From NCBI RefSeq assembly GCF_019334725.1, contig NZ_CP079818.1, positions 1,426,001 through 1,490,000 on the forward strand: DNA of 64,000 nt, in the 5' to 3' direction. A program made the position numbers and the translations under genes. This DNA comes from Neisseria perflava. Its GTDB lineage: Bacteria; Pseudomonadota; Gammaproteobacteria; Burkholderiales; Neisseriaceae. Of the stretch, positions 42,720-51,230 are shown piece after piece (the first letter of the stretch is position 1; each line of letters opens with the position of its first letter). The notes beneath the pieces were generated by a model. It saw only the letters and a program-made list of their open reading frames with translations, was not told the origin of the DNA and searched no databases.

Positions 42720-44228
42720 ATGCAAACCGATTGCGACGTATTGATTGCCGGAAACGGGCTGGCGGCACTGACGCTCGCCCTGTCGCTGCCTGAATCGTTC
42801 CGCATCGTCATTTTGTGCAAAAACCAGCTGGACGACACTGCCAGCCGTCATGCCCAAGGCGGGATTGCGGCGGCGTGGTCGGGAGAGGACGACATTGAAA
42901 AACACGTTGCCGATACTTTGGAAGCGGGCGCGAGTTTGTGCGACGAAGCCGCCGTCCGCACCATCCTGTCGCAGGGCAAACCGGCAATCGAATGGCTGCT
43001 GGCGCAGGGCGTGGCGTTCGACCGGAATCATAACGACCTGCACCTGACGCGCGAAGGCGGGCATACCTGCCGCCGAATCGCCCACGTTGCCGACTACACG
43101 GGCGAAGCCGTCATGCAGAGCCTGATTGCCCAAATACGCTGCCACCCGAACATCCGCGTTTACGAGCGGCAGATGGCGTTGGACGTTCAAACCGAATCAG
43201 GCGCAGCGTGCGGACTGACCGTCCTCGACTGCCGAACGCAAGAAACCTACCGCATCCGTGCCCGCCACACCGTACTCGCAGGCGGCGGCTTGGGACAGAT
43301 TTACGTCGCCACCACCACGCCGCCCGAATGCACGGGCGACGCCATCGCTATGGCGATACGCGCAGGCTGCGCAGTCGAAAACCTCGAATTTATCCAATTC
43401 CACCCCACAGGCTTGGCAAGGCCGTCTGAAAACGGCCGCACCTTCCTAATTTCCGAAGCCGTGCGCGGCGAAGGCGGCATCCTGACCAACCAAGCGGGCG
43501 AACGGTTTATGCCGCATTACGACCGCCGCGCCGAACTTGCGCCGCGCGACATCGTTGCCCGCACCATCGCCGCCGAAATCGCCAAACAAACGCAAGACTT
43601 CGTCTCACTCGACATCAGCCATCAACCCGCAGAGTTCGTCCGCCGGCATTTTCCGTCCATCCATCGGCACTGCCTGTCCCAACACGGCTTGGACATCACG
43701 CGCCAAGCCATCCCCGTCCGCCCCGTGCAACACTACACCTGCGGCGGCATCCAAACCGACCCCTGCGGCAGAACCTCCCTGCCGCAGCTCTACGCCTTAG
43801 GCGAAACCGCCTGTACCGGACTGCACGGAGCCAACCGCCTTGCCAGCAACTCCCTGCTCGAATGTGTCGTTACCGCCAGACTTGCCGCCCAAACCATCGC
43901 GGACAGACAAGCGTTCCAAACCGAACCATTCCAAAGGCCGTCTGAAAGCCCCTCCGCCGAAACAGACATCTTTTCAGACGGCCTCCAAAACGTATTCAGC
44001 CGACCCACCCTGCAAGCTTTCAACCAACGCCATCTGGGCATCATACGCAACGATACCGACCTGCGCCGCGCCATCGCCCAACTGCAGTTTTGGAAGCAAA
44101 ACCAAGCCGAGCCATACACCGCGTCCGAATACGAAAACCGCAACCTACTCGAATGCAGCCTCGCCCTTGCCCAAGCCGCATACAGGCGGAGAGAGAACAT
44201 CGGAGCACATTTTAATAGTGATTGTTGA
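42720..44228 (+). CDS. nadB: L-aspartate oxidase
   Basis: 502 aa. FAD enzyme that oxidises aspartate to iminoaspartate, supplying NadA. The N-terminal FAD motif (VLIAGNGLAALTLALSLPE), SRHAQGGIAAAWSGEDDI, the active-site region REGGHTCRRIAHVADYTG, EFIQFHPTGLARPSENGR and HYTCGGIQTDPCGRTSLPQL are typical of NadB/succinate dehydrogenase flavoproteins. The C-terminal helical domain contains two DUS copies within coding sequence. It is 51 bp downstream of nadA with AAGGACA before the ATG. Confidence 0.95.
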   Translation: MQTDCDVLIAGNGLAALTLALSLPESFRIVILCKNQLDDTASRHAQGGIAAAWSGEDDIEKHVADTLEAGASLCDEAAVRTILSQGKPAIEWLLAQGVAFDRNHNDLHLTREGGHTCRRIAHVADYTGEAVMQSLIAQIRCHPNIRVYERQMALDVQTESGAACGLTVLDCRTQETYRIRARHTVLAGGGLGQIYVATTTPPECTGDAIAMAIRAGCAVENLEFIQFHPTGLARPSENGRTFLISEAVRGEGGILTNQAGERFMPHYDRRAELAPRDIVARTIAAEIAKQTQDFVSLDISHQPAEFVRRHFPSIHRHCLSQHGLDITRQAIPVRPVQHYTCGGIQTDPCGRTSLPQLYALGETACTGLHGANRLASNSLLECVVTARLAAQTIADRQAFQTEPFQRPSESPSAETDIFSDGLQNVFSRPTLQAFNQRHLGIIRNDTDLRRAIAQLQFWKQNQAEPYTASEYENRNLLECSLALAQAAYRRRENIGAHFNSDC

Positions 44229-44236
44229 GGCTGATA

Positions 44237-44250
44237 GAGACCTTTGCAAA
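44237..44250 (+). mobile_element. Solo IS1106-like terminal repeat
   Basis: GAGACCTTTGCAAA, identical to the terminal repeat of the two IS1106-like elements, stands alone just after nadB and directly at the broken end of an immunity-like pseudogene. It is probably a scar of a former insertion or deletion. Confidence 0.6.
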
Positions 44251-44409
44251 TGTTTCTAAATATTCTTTTGAATGATATGGGAAAACCACCTAGTCATCAT
44301 TTTCTCATACATGAGATTCAACTATTAACAATGAAATTCCCATTTCTTGCTCTATTTGACTGAAAAAAGATACTGCGATTTTCTTTGCTTCTTGATAATT
44401 AATTATCAT
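44251..44409 (-). pseudogene. Decayed Imm35-like immunity gene
   Basis: From an ATG at 44409 the frame reads MIINYQEAKKIAVSFFSQIE then QEMGISLLIVESHV and stops. The next codons in a shifted frame give ENDD, stop, VVFPYHSKEYLE. This matches the Imm35/YrhB pattern (start ISYEEA..., then GWVFFYNSKEYLE). It therefore has a frameshift and a stop and is cut off at an IS end at 44250. It is the last degraded member of the minus-strand cassette array. Confidence 0.55.
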
Positions 44410-44539
44410 GGCAATACTCCAAATTGAAAATGTTTGAAGGTAGTAAAATTGACTTCGCCTCCTTTTTGTATTTGCCTATTAATATACCTTTTTGGACAAC
44501 TGCGCTTTATAGCCCGCGCAAGATCGGCACATTAAATAA

Positions 44540-44664
44540 AGGCCGTCTGAAACGGTTTTTCTGTTTGCAGACGGCCTCTTGGCTCAAACCGTGAGAACCG
44601 CATGCGTGCGTTCCGCACACATCCTACTTGTTGAGTTTAGGTTTCATATGGGCCACGGCTTGCT
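44540..44664 (-). repeat. Cassette boundary repeat, copy 1
   Basis: A unit of about 125 bp containing, on the minus strand, CAAGCCGTGGCCCATATGAA, AACTCAACAAGTAGGATGTG, GGAACGCACGCATGCGGTTC and then a DUS inverted pair. Near-identical copies occur at 46367, 57066 and 59574, with a partial one at 46145. Here the unit supplies the last codons (KPWPI) and stop of the immunity gene upstream of it. Confidence 0.8.
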
Positions 44665-45109
44665 TTCCAAATATGCTTTTATTTCATAAATTAGATTATT
44701 TATATTAGGGGAAACTACATTTCCTGTTTTTTCGATTACAAGTAGACAATTATATTTTATTGCCCAGTCAATGGTTTTCTGAATAAATTTAGTATAATCA
44801 AATCTTAAATCAAGTTCACACTCTATATCATCTGGCCAAACGGTAAGACTATTACCAAAATTATCACAAAACATGATTGCATCTTTATCCCAAGACTCTT
44901 TCGATTTAAGCTTTTTTTTTTGCTTCATTTATTATTGATAATAATATAAAATCATTATCGATAAAGTAATTTTCAAAACTTTTATTCTCATTAAAATTCT
45001 GAAAACCATTAGATCGATACTCATCAAGTATGATATCTTTATTTGCATTAAATTTATTTCTGATAGCAGCTGATGGGATAAGGTAGTACCGATAATTCCA
45101 AATTGCCAT
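44644..45109 (-). pseudogene. Immunity-like gene interrupted by a poly-A frameshift
   Basis: Two overlapping frames, 45109-44906 (MAIWNYRYYLIPSAAIRNKF ... INEAKKKA) and 44928-44644 (LKSKESWDKDAIMFCDNFGN ... ESKPWPI), together read as one protein of about 150 aa. They are separated by a run of ten A residues (coding strand; T at 44912-44921). Nine A residues would join the frames. The gene is AT-rich and lies directly downstream of a toxin tail (45112), so it is an immunity gene, either broken or phase-variable, unless the tract length is a sequencing error. Confidence 0.6.
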
Positions 45110-45111
45110 TT

Positions 45112-45240
45112 TTATTTACTCCTATAACGTGGTCTATTAACATTACCTGATTCATTCAAGACATCAATAGAATTTTTCCAATTAGTATTAGGAACGGGAA
45201 AGTCAACTTTTTTAAATTTTAATTCACATATCCTTCCAAG
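45112..45240 (-). pseudogene. Toxin C-terminal tail, cassette 1
   Basis: The end of a minus-strand frame reads ELKFKKVDFPVPNTNWKNSI then DVLNESGNVNRPRYRSK and stop, 2 bp before the downstream immunity start. The PVPNTNW ... NESGNVNRPRYR ending looks like the tip of a polymorphic toxin. The part upstream is replaced by a boundary-repeat fragment in the opposite orientation (45241-45300). Confidence 0.55.
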
Positions 45241-45356
45241 CAAGCCGTAGCCCGCATTAAACCTATGCAGGTAAGGTGTGTGCGGTACGCACGCTGGCCT
45301 TGAGTGTGATAAAAAAGTCGTCTGAAACATTTTTCCGGCTTTCAGACGACTTTTGC
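45241..45356. repeat. Inverted boundary-repeat fragment plus DUS hairpin
   Basis: CAAGCCGTAGCCCGCATTAA and GTGTGTGCGGTACGCACGC on the plus strand match the boundary repeat in the opposite orientation to the other copies, with decay. A DUS-pair hairpin with an AGTCGTCTGAA variant follows at 45310-45356, downstream of the immunity gene at 45363. Confidence 0.6.
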
Positions 45357-45362
45357 CAAATA

Positions 45363-45854
45363 TTATCGGCAGCGGCTCAATGCCAACTTTAAACCTGCTC
45401 CGATTTCTTCAGGACTGTTATCCAATGATAAAATTACATTGTCTGCATCAATGGCATCCCACGCTTCCAGCTTGACATGGCGGCTTGGGCTGATTTTCAG
45501 GCAGCCGTTGTGCAGCCAAATATCCACGCTCATCATGTTTTTAAATAGGGCGCGTCTGGTTTTATAGCCCAAGTTCCCGCATAGGTTGGCAACCCAATCC
45601 TCATAACGTGGTTTAAAACTTTCCTGTTTTAAAAAATCAATACGTTCAGCTTCGTTGTCTAACGTCCTGCTGTTCGCCAATGCTTGTAAGACTGTCGTGC
45701 CTAAAGTTCCATTGTCGGTATCCAATGGCAGGATATGGGGAGGATATAGGTGGTCTATTGCCGTTAACCCCAAACCTGAACATGTTTGAACAATCAGAGC
45801 TTCTTCATTAGCATAAAAAACTGCCCAATAATTTTGATCCTGTTTAAAAATCAT
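45363..45854 (-). CDS. CdiI-type immunity protein, cassette 2
   Basis: 163 aa. MIFKQDQNYWAVFYANEEAL, CSGLGLTAIDHLYPPHILPL, DTDNGTLGTTVLQALANSRT and the C-terminal PSRHVKLEAWDAIDADNVIL resemble a known family of contact-dependent-inhibition immunity proteins. Its ATG overlaps the stop of the upstream toxin tail (TAATG). The family call is by general resemblance; the immunity role follows from the coupling. Confidence 0.7.
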   Translation of the reverse strand: MIFKQDQNYWAVFYANEEALIVQTCSGLGLTAIDHLYPPHILPLDTDNGTLGTTVLQALANSRTLDNEAERIDFLKQESFKPRYEDWVANLCGNLGYKTRRALFKNMMSVDIWLHNGCLKISPSRHVKLEAWDAIDADNVILSLDNSPEEIGAGLKLALSRCR

Positions 45855-46045
45855 TATTTGATCTCCGTAATTTTGACTGTAATGTTTTGACTCTTGCCAT
45901 ACTCTACCACACGTTGTAACTGCAATCTTTACTCCTTATTAGTTTGTGCGGGTATGGCCAGATGGATTTCGCGCTGTTTGATCATGTCGGCCCTTAATGT
46001 CATACCCGAAAGGCTATGACGTTCAAAATTTGTCGTCTTAGAGTT
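45854..46045 (-). pseudogene. Toxin C-terminal tail with internal stop, cassette 2
   Basis: A minus-strand frame reads RDNSKTTNFERHSLSGMTLR, ADMIKQREIHLAIPAQTNKE, stop, RLQLQRVVEYGKSQNITVKI TEIK (two pieces), then TAA overlapping the immunity ATG. The AIPAQT...VVEYGKSQ tail is typical of CdiA-type toxin tips. The in-frame stop (TAA) and the missing upstream region make it a pseudogene. Confidence 0.6.
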
Positions 46046-46366
46046 GTCTCTACACCGCTTCGGATAATGATTTTGCTAGCCGTGCTACCGATATGGGTGT
46101 GGCGGCGAACTGCTTTTGTCTGATGGCTGTGGTGGCTTGTTGAAAGAAAGGCCGTCTGAAACCGTATTTATTGTTTCAGACGGCCTCTTAGCTCAAACCT
46201 TGAGAACCGCATATGTGCGTTCCGCACACATTCGCGTTGCCGATAAGCTGCGCACCCTTGAGGGTGGTATCCCCGCCGCTGCGGATGGTGGTTGTGCCGA
46301 CCATACTGCCAACATGGGTGTGGCGGTGGACTGCTTTTGTCTGATTGCTGTGGCTACTTGTTGAAA
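46046..46366 (-). repeat. Tandem short FHA fragment plus partial boundary repeat (copy 2)
   Basis: Two successive units of about 220-240 bp each contain the start of a TpsA/FHA repeat (RHTHVGS ... IRSGGDTTLKGAQLIG) joined to a boundary repeat (partial copy at 46145-46230). It looks like a tandem duplication or two truncated cassettes placed head to tail. A minus-strand frame at 46188-46448 runs through repeat and FHA part in one reading frame. Confidence 0.6.
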
Positions 46367-46494
46367 GAAAGGTCGTCTGAAACCGTATTTGTTGTTTCAG
46401 ATGACCTCTTGGCTCAAACCTTGAGAACCGCATGCGTGCGTTCCGCACACATCCTACTTGTTGAGTTTAGGTTTCATATGGGCTACGGCTTGCT
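46367..46494 (-). repeat. Cassette boundary repeat, copy 3
   Basis: Same unit as at 44540, with the DUS pair in the AGGTCGTCTGAA dialect. It lies between the ankyrin immunity gene and the short FHA fragments. Confidence 0.8.
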
Positions 46495-46546
46495 CTTGCC
46501 AAATAGAGCTGGATTTCGCGGGAGAGCTATCCTTACCTATGGCGCA

Positions 46547-47080
46547 TCAGGCATATTGCTCCATTAGGGCAATAACCGGTTTCAAACTTTGGTCATCGGA
46601 AAAATAAGTCTTCATAAAATCCAATAGCGACATGTTTGCATTCTTGACCGGGTGATGCACATCTGCACCTTTGTCCAGCATGGCTTTTAAAACGTCCAGT
46701 CTGTCGGGGATGCCGCCTATCATGGCCAAAGGAATTCCTTGGTCGGTATAGGTTTCAATGTTCGGATCCGCTCCGGCCTCCAACAGTACCATGGCCGCAT
46801 CTCCGTTTTCTGCCCGCATCGCGTAATGCAGCGGTGTCATGCCGTAGATGTCTTGGGCGTTTACAGGGACACCTTTGTCTATGTAAAACCGTATAGTTTC
46901 AGGTGATGATGGATTCCAAATATTAGCCCTATGCAGGCTATTCCATTTTTCATTAGGAGAAATACGGAATGGATCTAATTTCCCCTCGCTTTCCGCCTTT
47001 TGAAGGAAAGCAATATCACCTAGCTCTTCAGCTTCCGCAATTTTTTCTTCAAAACTGGGAGGTGTTAAATTATTTACCAT
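46547..47080 (-). CDS. Ankyrin-repeat immunity protein, cassette 3
   Basis: 177 aa. At least two ankyrin repeats are visible: DIYGMTPLHYAMRAENGDAA, MVLLEAGADPNIETYTDQ and VLKAMLDKGADVHHPVKN. Ankyrin-fold proteins commonly serve as immunity partners for HNH/endonuclease VII-type polymorphic toxins, and the upstream toxin is of that kind. The ATG overlaps the toxin stop by 11 bp, so both would be translated together. It appears intact and may still be useful to the cell as orphan protection. Confidence 0.85.
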   Translation of the reverse strand: MVNNLTPPSFEEKIAEAEELGDIAFLQKAESEGKLDPFRISPNEKWNSLHRANIWNPSSPETIRFYIDKGVPVNAQDIYGMTPLHYAMRAENGDAAMVLLEAGADPNIETYTDQGIPLAMIGGIPDRLDVLKAMLDKGADVHHPVKNANMSLLDFMKTYFSDDQSLKPVIALMEQYA

Positions 47081-49311
47081 TTAAAAAGTTCCTCATATCT
47101 TGTTTAATTGTACCCAAATCACCCCGCCCCGGTTTTTCAAACCTGGGGTCGTGAGATTCGTTTTCCGCCTTGTTCTGCAGAGCAAACAATTTTTTCGTCC
47201 TTTTCGGGTCGTTCACATACTCATTCAACTGGCTCTGCGTCATGCCTAATTCATCTGCCGCCTTTATCAAACGGCGGTTTTCCCAACCGTATCTGTGTCC
47301 GATGTGGACGGGTGGTTTGATAATATTAGAGATATTTCCTTTTTCTGCATAGCTGCCGTCAGGCAGTTTGATATACCGGTCATACACACTGTCCCTTATC
47401 GGTTTGCGCAAATTCGGCCGTTTTAAAGCAGTGGCAGCTCTCCCCGGATCGGGCATAAAACGTCCGAGTTCGTCGTGATAACGCCCATTTGCATCACGTT
47501 TGGGGTATGTTTCCTGTGGTTGCGGATCTGCCGGTGGATCTGTTTTTTTGTCAAAGTTGGGTTTCGGCGGATCGTCTTTTTTAGCTGCTTCTCCCCGGGC
47601 GTCTTTGTCCAGCATGCGCTTAAAGCTGTTAACGCCTGGTTTGACAACCTGCTTCAATACCTTGCCCGCTCCGACGGCCGTAGTCAAATTTTCTACCGAT
47701 TGAAGTCCGATCAGTGCGGCTTGCGCACCTCGGACGTCTTGTCCGTAAATCGGTTGCAAGTCATTTAAGATTAAGGAAGCAGTACCTGCTCCAGGTGACT
47801 GGAAGGCCTCGGTGACATTGTCCCAGCATCGTCCAAAGTCGTTTGCACAGTTTTGGACATCTTTAAAGGTATCCACCGCCTTTGAACCTACAATGTATAC
47901 AGGTAAAGAGTTGAGTACTCCTCTAGTAATAGTTTTTCGTGGATTTTGTATTTTTTCCTTCCAGGATTTTTTTGCAAATTCCGAAGCCAAATCCTTCGCG
48001 CCTTGGGTAATGCTGCTATTTTTGGATGAGTGTAAATTGTTTCGGTAGAACACAAGGTCTGATTGGGCCTCCGGTGCAAAAACCTCCGGTCGGACAAATT
48101 GTTTGCCTTCCGTAGTGAAGAATCGCTGTTGCCTGCCATCTTCATTGAGAAAGGTCTGCCTGGCTTTTTTAAGAAAGTCTTTTGCAGGTAAATCAGTTAC
48201 CTTTTCTAAAGTCAGCATCCAAAATAAATCGGTTTCTTTGACTGCTTGATGCACTAAGCGTTTTTGAGCATCGGCAACTTGTTGGGCGGTAGGTTCCTTC
48301 CCGCCATTTTCTTGTTTTGCAAATGCTTTGGCATTTTGTTTTATCCAAGCCCTTTCATCAGGATGCAGCTGCCGGTTGTTCCAATCGACATTCGCCCCTA
48401 CTGCCGCCGTACCTGCATTCCCGCCCGCCGCATAGCCGATGGCCGCCCCACCCAGTGCGTTGACCGCCGCTTTGCCCGCCGGGCCGAGGTTTTCCGCCGC
48501 TTTGTCCAAATACGGTGCGGCAAGGGAAGTGCCGCCGCCGGCCAGTATGCCGCCGAGGTTGCCCGTCGTCAGTCCGCCTGCCGCTCCGTGCAGGATACTC
48601 CTGCCTATGCCGCCTTCTTTCCAGGTGTCGTAGCGGCTTTGGTTTTCGGCAAGGTAGGCGTTTACTTGACCGAGGGATGTGCGGATAGCGGCTTTTTCGG
48701 CTTCGCTGTCCGTATTTTGCAGTTTGGCCTCCAGCAGGGTTTTGGCTGCCTGATACCGTTCGTAACTTTGGGTATTGCCGAGTTTGTCGGAAACGGCTGC
48801 TGTGGTTTGGGCGGCGTTTTTGCCGAACTCCTGTGTTACTTCCCTTTGCAGGTTGATTTCTTTGGCCACCGCGTCTTTGTCGAAGCTGTTTTTCAGACGG
48901 CCTGAGTGTTGATCCGCAGTTTCGGTGTCGATGCCGGTGTAGATACGCGCTTCGGTTTCTTTGGTAGTCCTGCCTGTTCGGGCAAGTTGTCCCGCTTTGT
49001 CGGTGATGTGTATGTTGCGGGTGTTGATGCCGCTGCGGGTGGTGCTGTTTTTGCTGTCTCCGTCGCTGCCGTAGCCTACTGATGAACTTGCGCCGTTTTT
49101 ATCGGCTACGCTTGTCAGGTGTTTGTCTTGAGGCTTATTTTGTGCGCTCTGCCCCAGTGTTTTGCCGCTTACGGCAACGTTGGCACCCAATCCAAAACTT
49201 TCGCCTTCGTATCGGCTGTAGTTTTGAATGTCGCTATGGGTGAGGGTGGCCGTCTGAAAGCGGTTTTTGCCTTCGTCTTCTGCGCTTTGGCCAGACGTGA
49301 TGATGCCGCCT
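47070..49311 (-). pseudogene. TpsA/CdiA-type toxin with GH-E nuclease tip, 3' part, cassette 3
   Basis: About 745 codons continue an FHA-type exoprotein (KNRFQTATLTHSDIQNYSRY, KPQDKHLTSVADKNGASSS, pre-toxin marker NNRQLHPDERAWIKQNAKAF). The C-terminal 80 residues hold a GH-E/endonuclease VII-like nuclease: PVHIGHRYGWENRRLIKAAD, ELGMTQSQLNEYVND and ESHDPRFEKPGRGDL, with the conserved Gly-His and following Glu. The upstream part is interrupted by an IS1106-like element at 49312-50530 and resumes at 50536. The frame reported from 49385 starts inside the IS and is artificial. The toxin tip and its ankyrin immunity gene remain intact. Confidence 0.8.
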
Positions 49312-50530
49312 GAGACCTTGGCAAAAAAGCCCTTCCCACAACAGTCGAAACCCCAACACAGGTTTTCGGCTGTTTCCGCCACCAATCACTCCCTAACTCT
49401 ACCCAAATACCCCCTTAATCCTCCCCGGACACCCGATAATCAGGCATCCGGGCCGCCTTTTAGGCGGCAACAGACACACTTAGCCTGTTAGCCGCCTTCA
49501 ACAGGTTTAGACACATCGCCTTCAGATGGCTTTGCGCACTCACTTTAATCAGCCCGAAATAGGCTGCCCGGGCATAGCGGAACTTACGGTGCAGTGTACC
49601 GAAGCTTTGTTCGACCACATAACGGGTCTTCGACAAATATCGGTTACGTTTGGTTTGCGCTTCCGACAGCGGACGATTACGGTGTGCTTTGCGCATAATG
49701 CCGTCCTGCAGCCGATGCTCTTTCAGATGTTGCCGGTTTTCCTCACTGTCATAGCCTTTGTCGGCATAGACGGTCGTACCTTTGGGCAGTCCTTCCAACA
49801 AAGGCGACAGGTGTTTGCACTCATGGGCATTGGCGGGAGTGATGTGCAGTTTCTCGATATAGCCTTCCGCATCGGTACGGGTATGTTGTTTGTAACCGAG
49901 TTTGTAGAGGCCGTTTTTCTTTATCCAACGGGCATCGCTGTCTTTACTCGGTGTGGTTTGGCTGCTGACTTGTCCTTCTTCATCAACTTCTATGGCCTGG
50001 CGCTGTTTGCTGCCGGCGGTCTGAATAATGGTGGCGTCAACGACGGCGGCGGATGCTTTCTCTACTTTTAGGCCTTTTTCAGTCAGTTGGCGGTTAATCA
50101 GTTCCAGCAGTTCGGACAGGGTGTTGTCTTGCGCCAGCCAGTTGCGGTAGCGGCATAAGGTGCTGTAATCGGGGATGCTCAACTCGTCGAAACGGCAAAA
50201 CAGGTTGAAGTCGATGCGGGTGATGAGGCTGTGTTCGAGTTCGGGATCGGAGAGGCTGTGCCATTGTCCGAGCAGGACGGCTTTGAACATGGACAACAGG
50301 GGATAGGCGGGACGGCCGCGGTGGTCTCGAAGGTAACGGGTTCTTTGACGATTCAGGTATTGTTCGATCGGTTTCCAATCAATCAGCTGATCCAACTTCA
50401 ATAGTGGGAAACGGTCGATGTGTTTGGCAATCATGGCTTGTGCGGTTTGCTGGAAGAAGGTGCTCATGAGAAATCCCCTAAATGTCTTGGTGGGAATTTA
50501 GGGGATTTTGGGGAATTTTGCAAAGGTCTC
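49312..50530 (-). mobile_element. IS1106-like insertion sequence, copy 2
   Basis: About 1.2 kb between GAGACCTTGGCAAAAA (49312) and TTTTGCAAAGGTCTC (ending 50530). It is flanked by a CGCCT duplication (49307-49311 and 50531-50535), indicating simple insertion into the TpsA-like gene. The left terminal repeat carries one change compared with copy 1, and the 3' region differs, but the transposase is intact. Confidence 0.9.
49460..50467 (-). CDS. IS5-family transposase, copy 2
   Basis: 335 aa, full length and almost identical to the copy at 26491, differing at scattered residues (for example LDQLIDWKPIEQ against LDQVIDWQPIEQ, and VDATIIQ against IDTTIIQ). All DDE-motif regions are present: AAVVDATIIQTAGSKQR, TTVYADKGYDSEENRQHL, RYVVEQSFGTLHRKFRY. 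Confidence 0.95.
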   Translation of the reverse strand: MSTFFQQTAQAMIAKHIDRFPLLKLDQLIDWKPIEQYLNRQRTRYLRDHRGRPAYPLLSMFKAVLLGQWHSLSDPELEHSLITRIDFNLFCRFDELSIPDYSTLCRYRNWLAQDNTLSELLELINRQLTEKGLKVEKASAAVVDATIIQTAGSKQRQAIEVDEEGQVSSQTTPSKDSDARWIKKNGLYKLGYKQHTRTDAEGYIEKLHITPANAHECKHLSPLLEGLPKGTTVYADKGYDSEENRQHLKEHRLQDGIMRKAHRNRPLSEAQTKRNRYLSKTRYVVEQSFGTLHRKFRYARAAYFGLIKVSAQSHLKAMCLNLLKAANRLSVSVAA

Positions 50531-50535
50531 CGCCT

Positions 50536-50880
50536 GTTAGCCGGGTGTGCCCGCCTACTTGCACATCAAAGCCATCATCACCCGCAAACAATCCGCTTTG
50601 TTCGCTCACGCTGCGGTGTTCGGCGTTGATTTTGCTTTGGCTGTAATCGCCTGAGGCGGATGCGCCATAGCCTACGGTTACTTGGGCGCTGATGTTTTGT
50701 TGGCGGCTGCGGTAGTCGGCGGTGTCTTGTAGGCTTTCTATATTGAAGTTGGCGGCGCGTACGGTGATGCCTTTGCCTGTTACTTGTGCGCCTTTGATGT
50801 TGGTGTTGCCACCGCTCACAATAACGGTGGGACTGCCTGCGCTGCCGACATGGCTGTGGCGGTAGGTGGTTTGTTCGGCA
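50536..50880 (-). pseudogene. TpsA/CdiA-type exoprotein, 5' part, cassette 3
   Basis: The frame reads EQTTYRHSHVGSAGSPTVIV, SGGNTNIKGAQVTGKGITVR, QVTVGYGASASGDYSQSKIN and EQSGLFAGDDGFDVQVGGHT RLTGG up to the IS. After the IS the protein continues with GGIITSGQSAEDEG, so the two parts were one gene. Upstream, at about 50880, it is cut off by the RepA fragment; no start codon or secretion domain remains. Confidence 0.8.
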
Positions 50881-51171
50881 CAGGTTAAAACCATATCGGC
50901 AGATTATTTCAGGCTGCGTAAACTGCTGGATAGACGCATTTATGAGCTATGTGCCAAACATTTCGGGAAGCAAAATGAATGGCACATTTCTCTGGAAATA
51001 CTGCATAGAAAATCGGGCAGCATGGCAACGCTGCGCCGTTTTAGGCAGGCGATTAAGGAGTTGGTAGCCAGCAATGATTTACCCGATTACCGACTGACTT
51101 ATGATGATAAGAAAGATATGTTGAAAGTGCGAAATCGGGATTTGTCTAAATTTCTCAAAAAATCACCATAG
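50881..51171 (+). pseudogene. Plasmid RepA-like replication initiator fragment
   Basis: A plus-strand frame encodes ADYFRLRKLLDRRIYELCAK, HFGKQNEWHISLEILHRKSG, LRRFRQAIKELVASNDLPDY and a basic end RNRDLSKFLKKSP. This matches the C-terminal region of plasmid RepA initiators (RYFRLRKPLDRRIYE...). The N-terminus is missing; the apparent start lies in TpsA sequence. It is the only plus-strand piece in the cassette array and is followed by a Kingella-dialect uptake hairpin, so it came in with plasmid DNA from another Neisseriaceae. Confidence 0.75.
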
Positions 51172-51213
51172 GCAGCCTGAAAGCATAAATTGAGGTTTTT
51201 CAAGCTGCCTAAA
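51172..51213 (+). terminator. Kingella-dialect uptake-sequence hairpin
   Basis: AGGCAGCCTGAA and its imperfect inverse TTCAAGCTGCCT flank an A/T loop right after the RepA stop. AGGCAGCCTGAA is the Kingella-type DUS, unlike the AGGCCGTCTGAA form around it. Confidence 0.7.
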
Positions 51214-51230
51214 TGTGTTTTTTAAAGCAC

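Noticed and set aside
49312..49385. Apparent N-terminus (MVAETAENLCWGFDCCGKGF) of the cassette 3 toxin
   Set aside because: These residues are encoded by the IS end; the genuine upstream part of the gene resumes on the other side of the IS at 50536.
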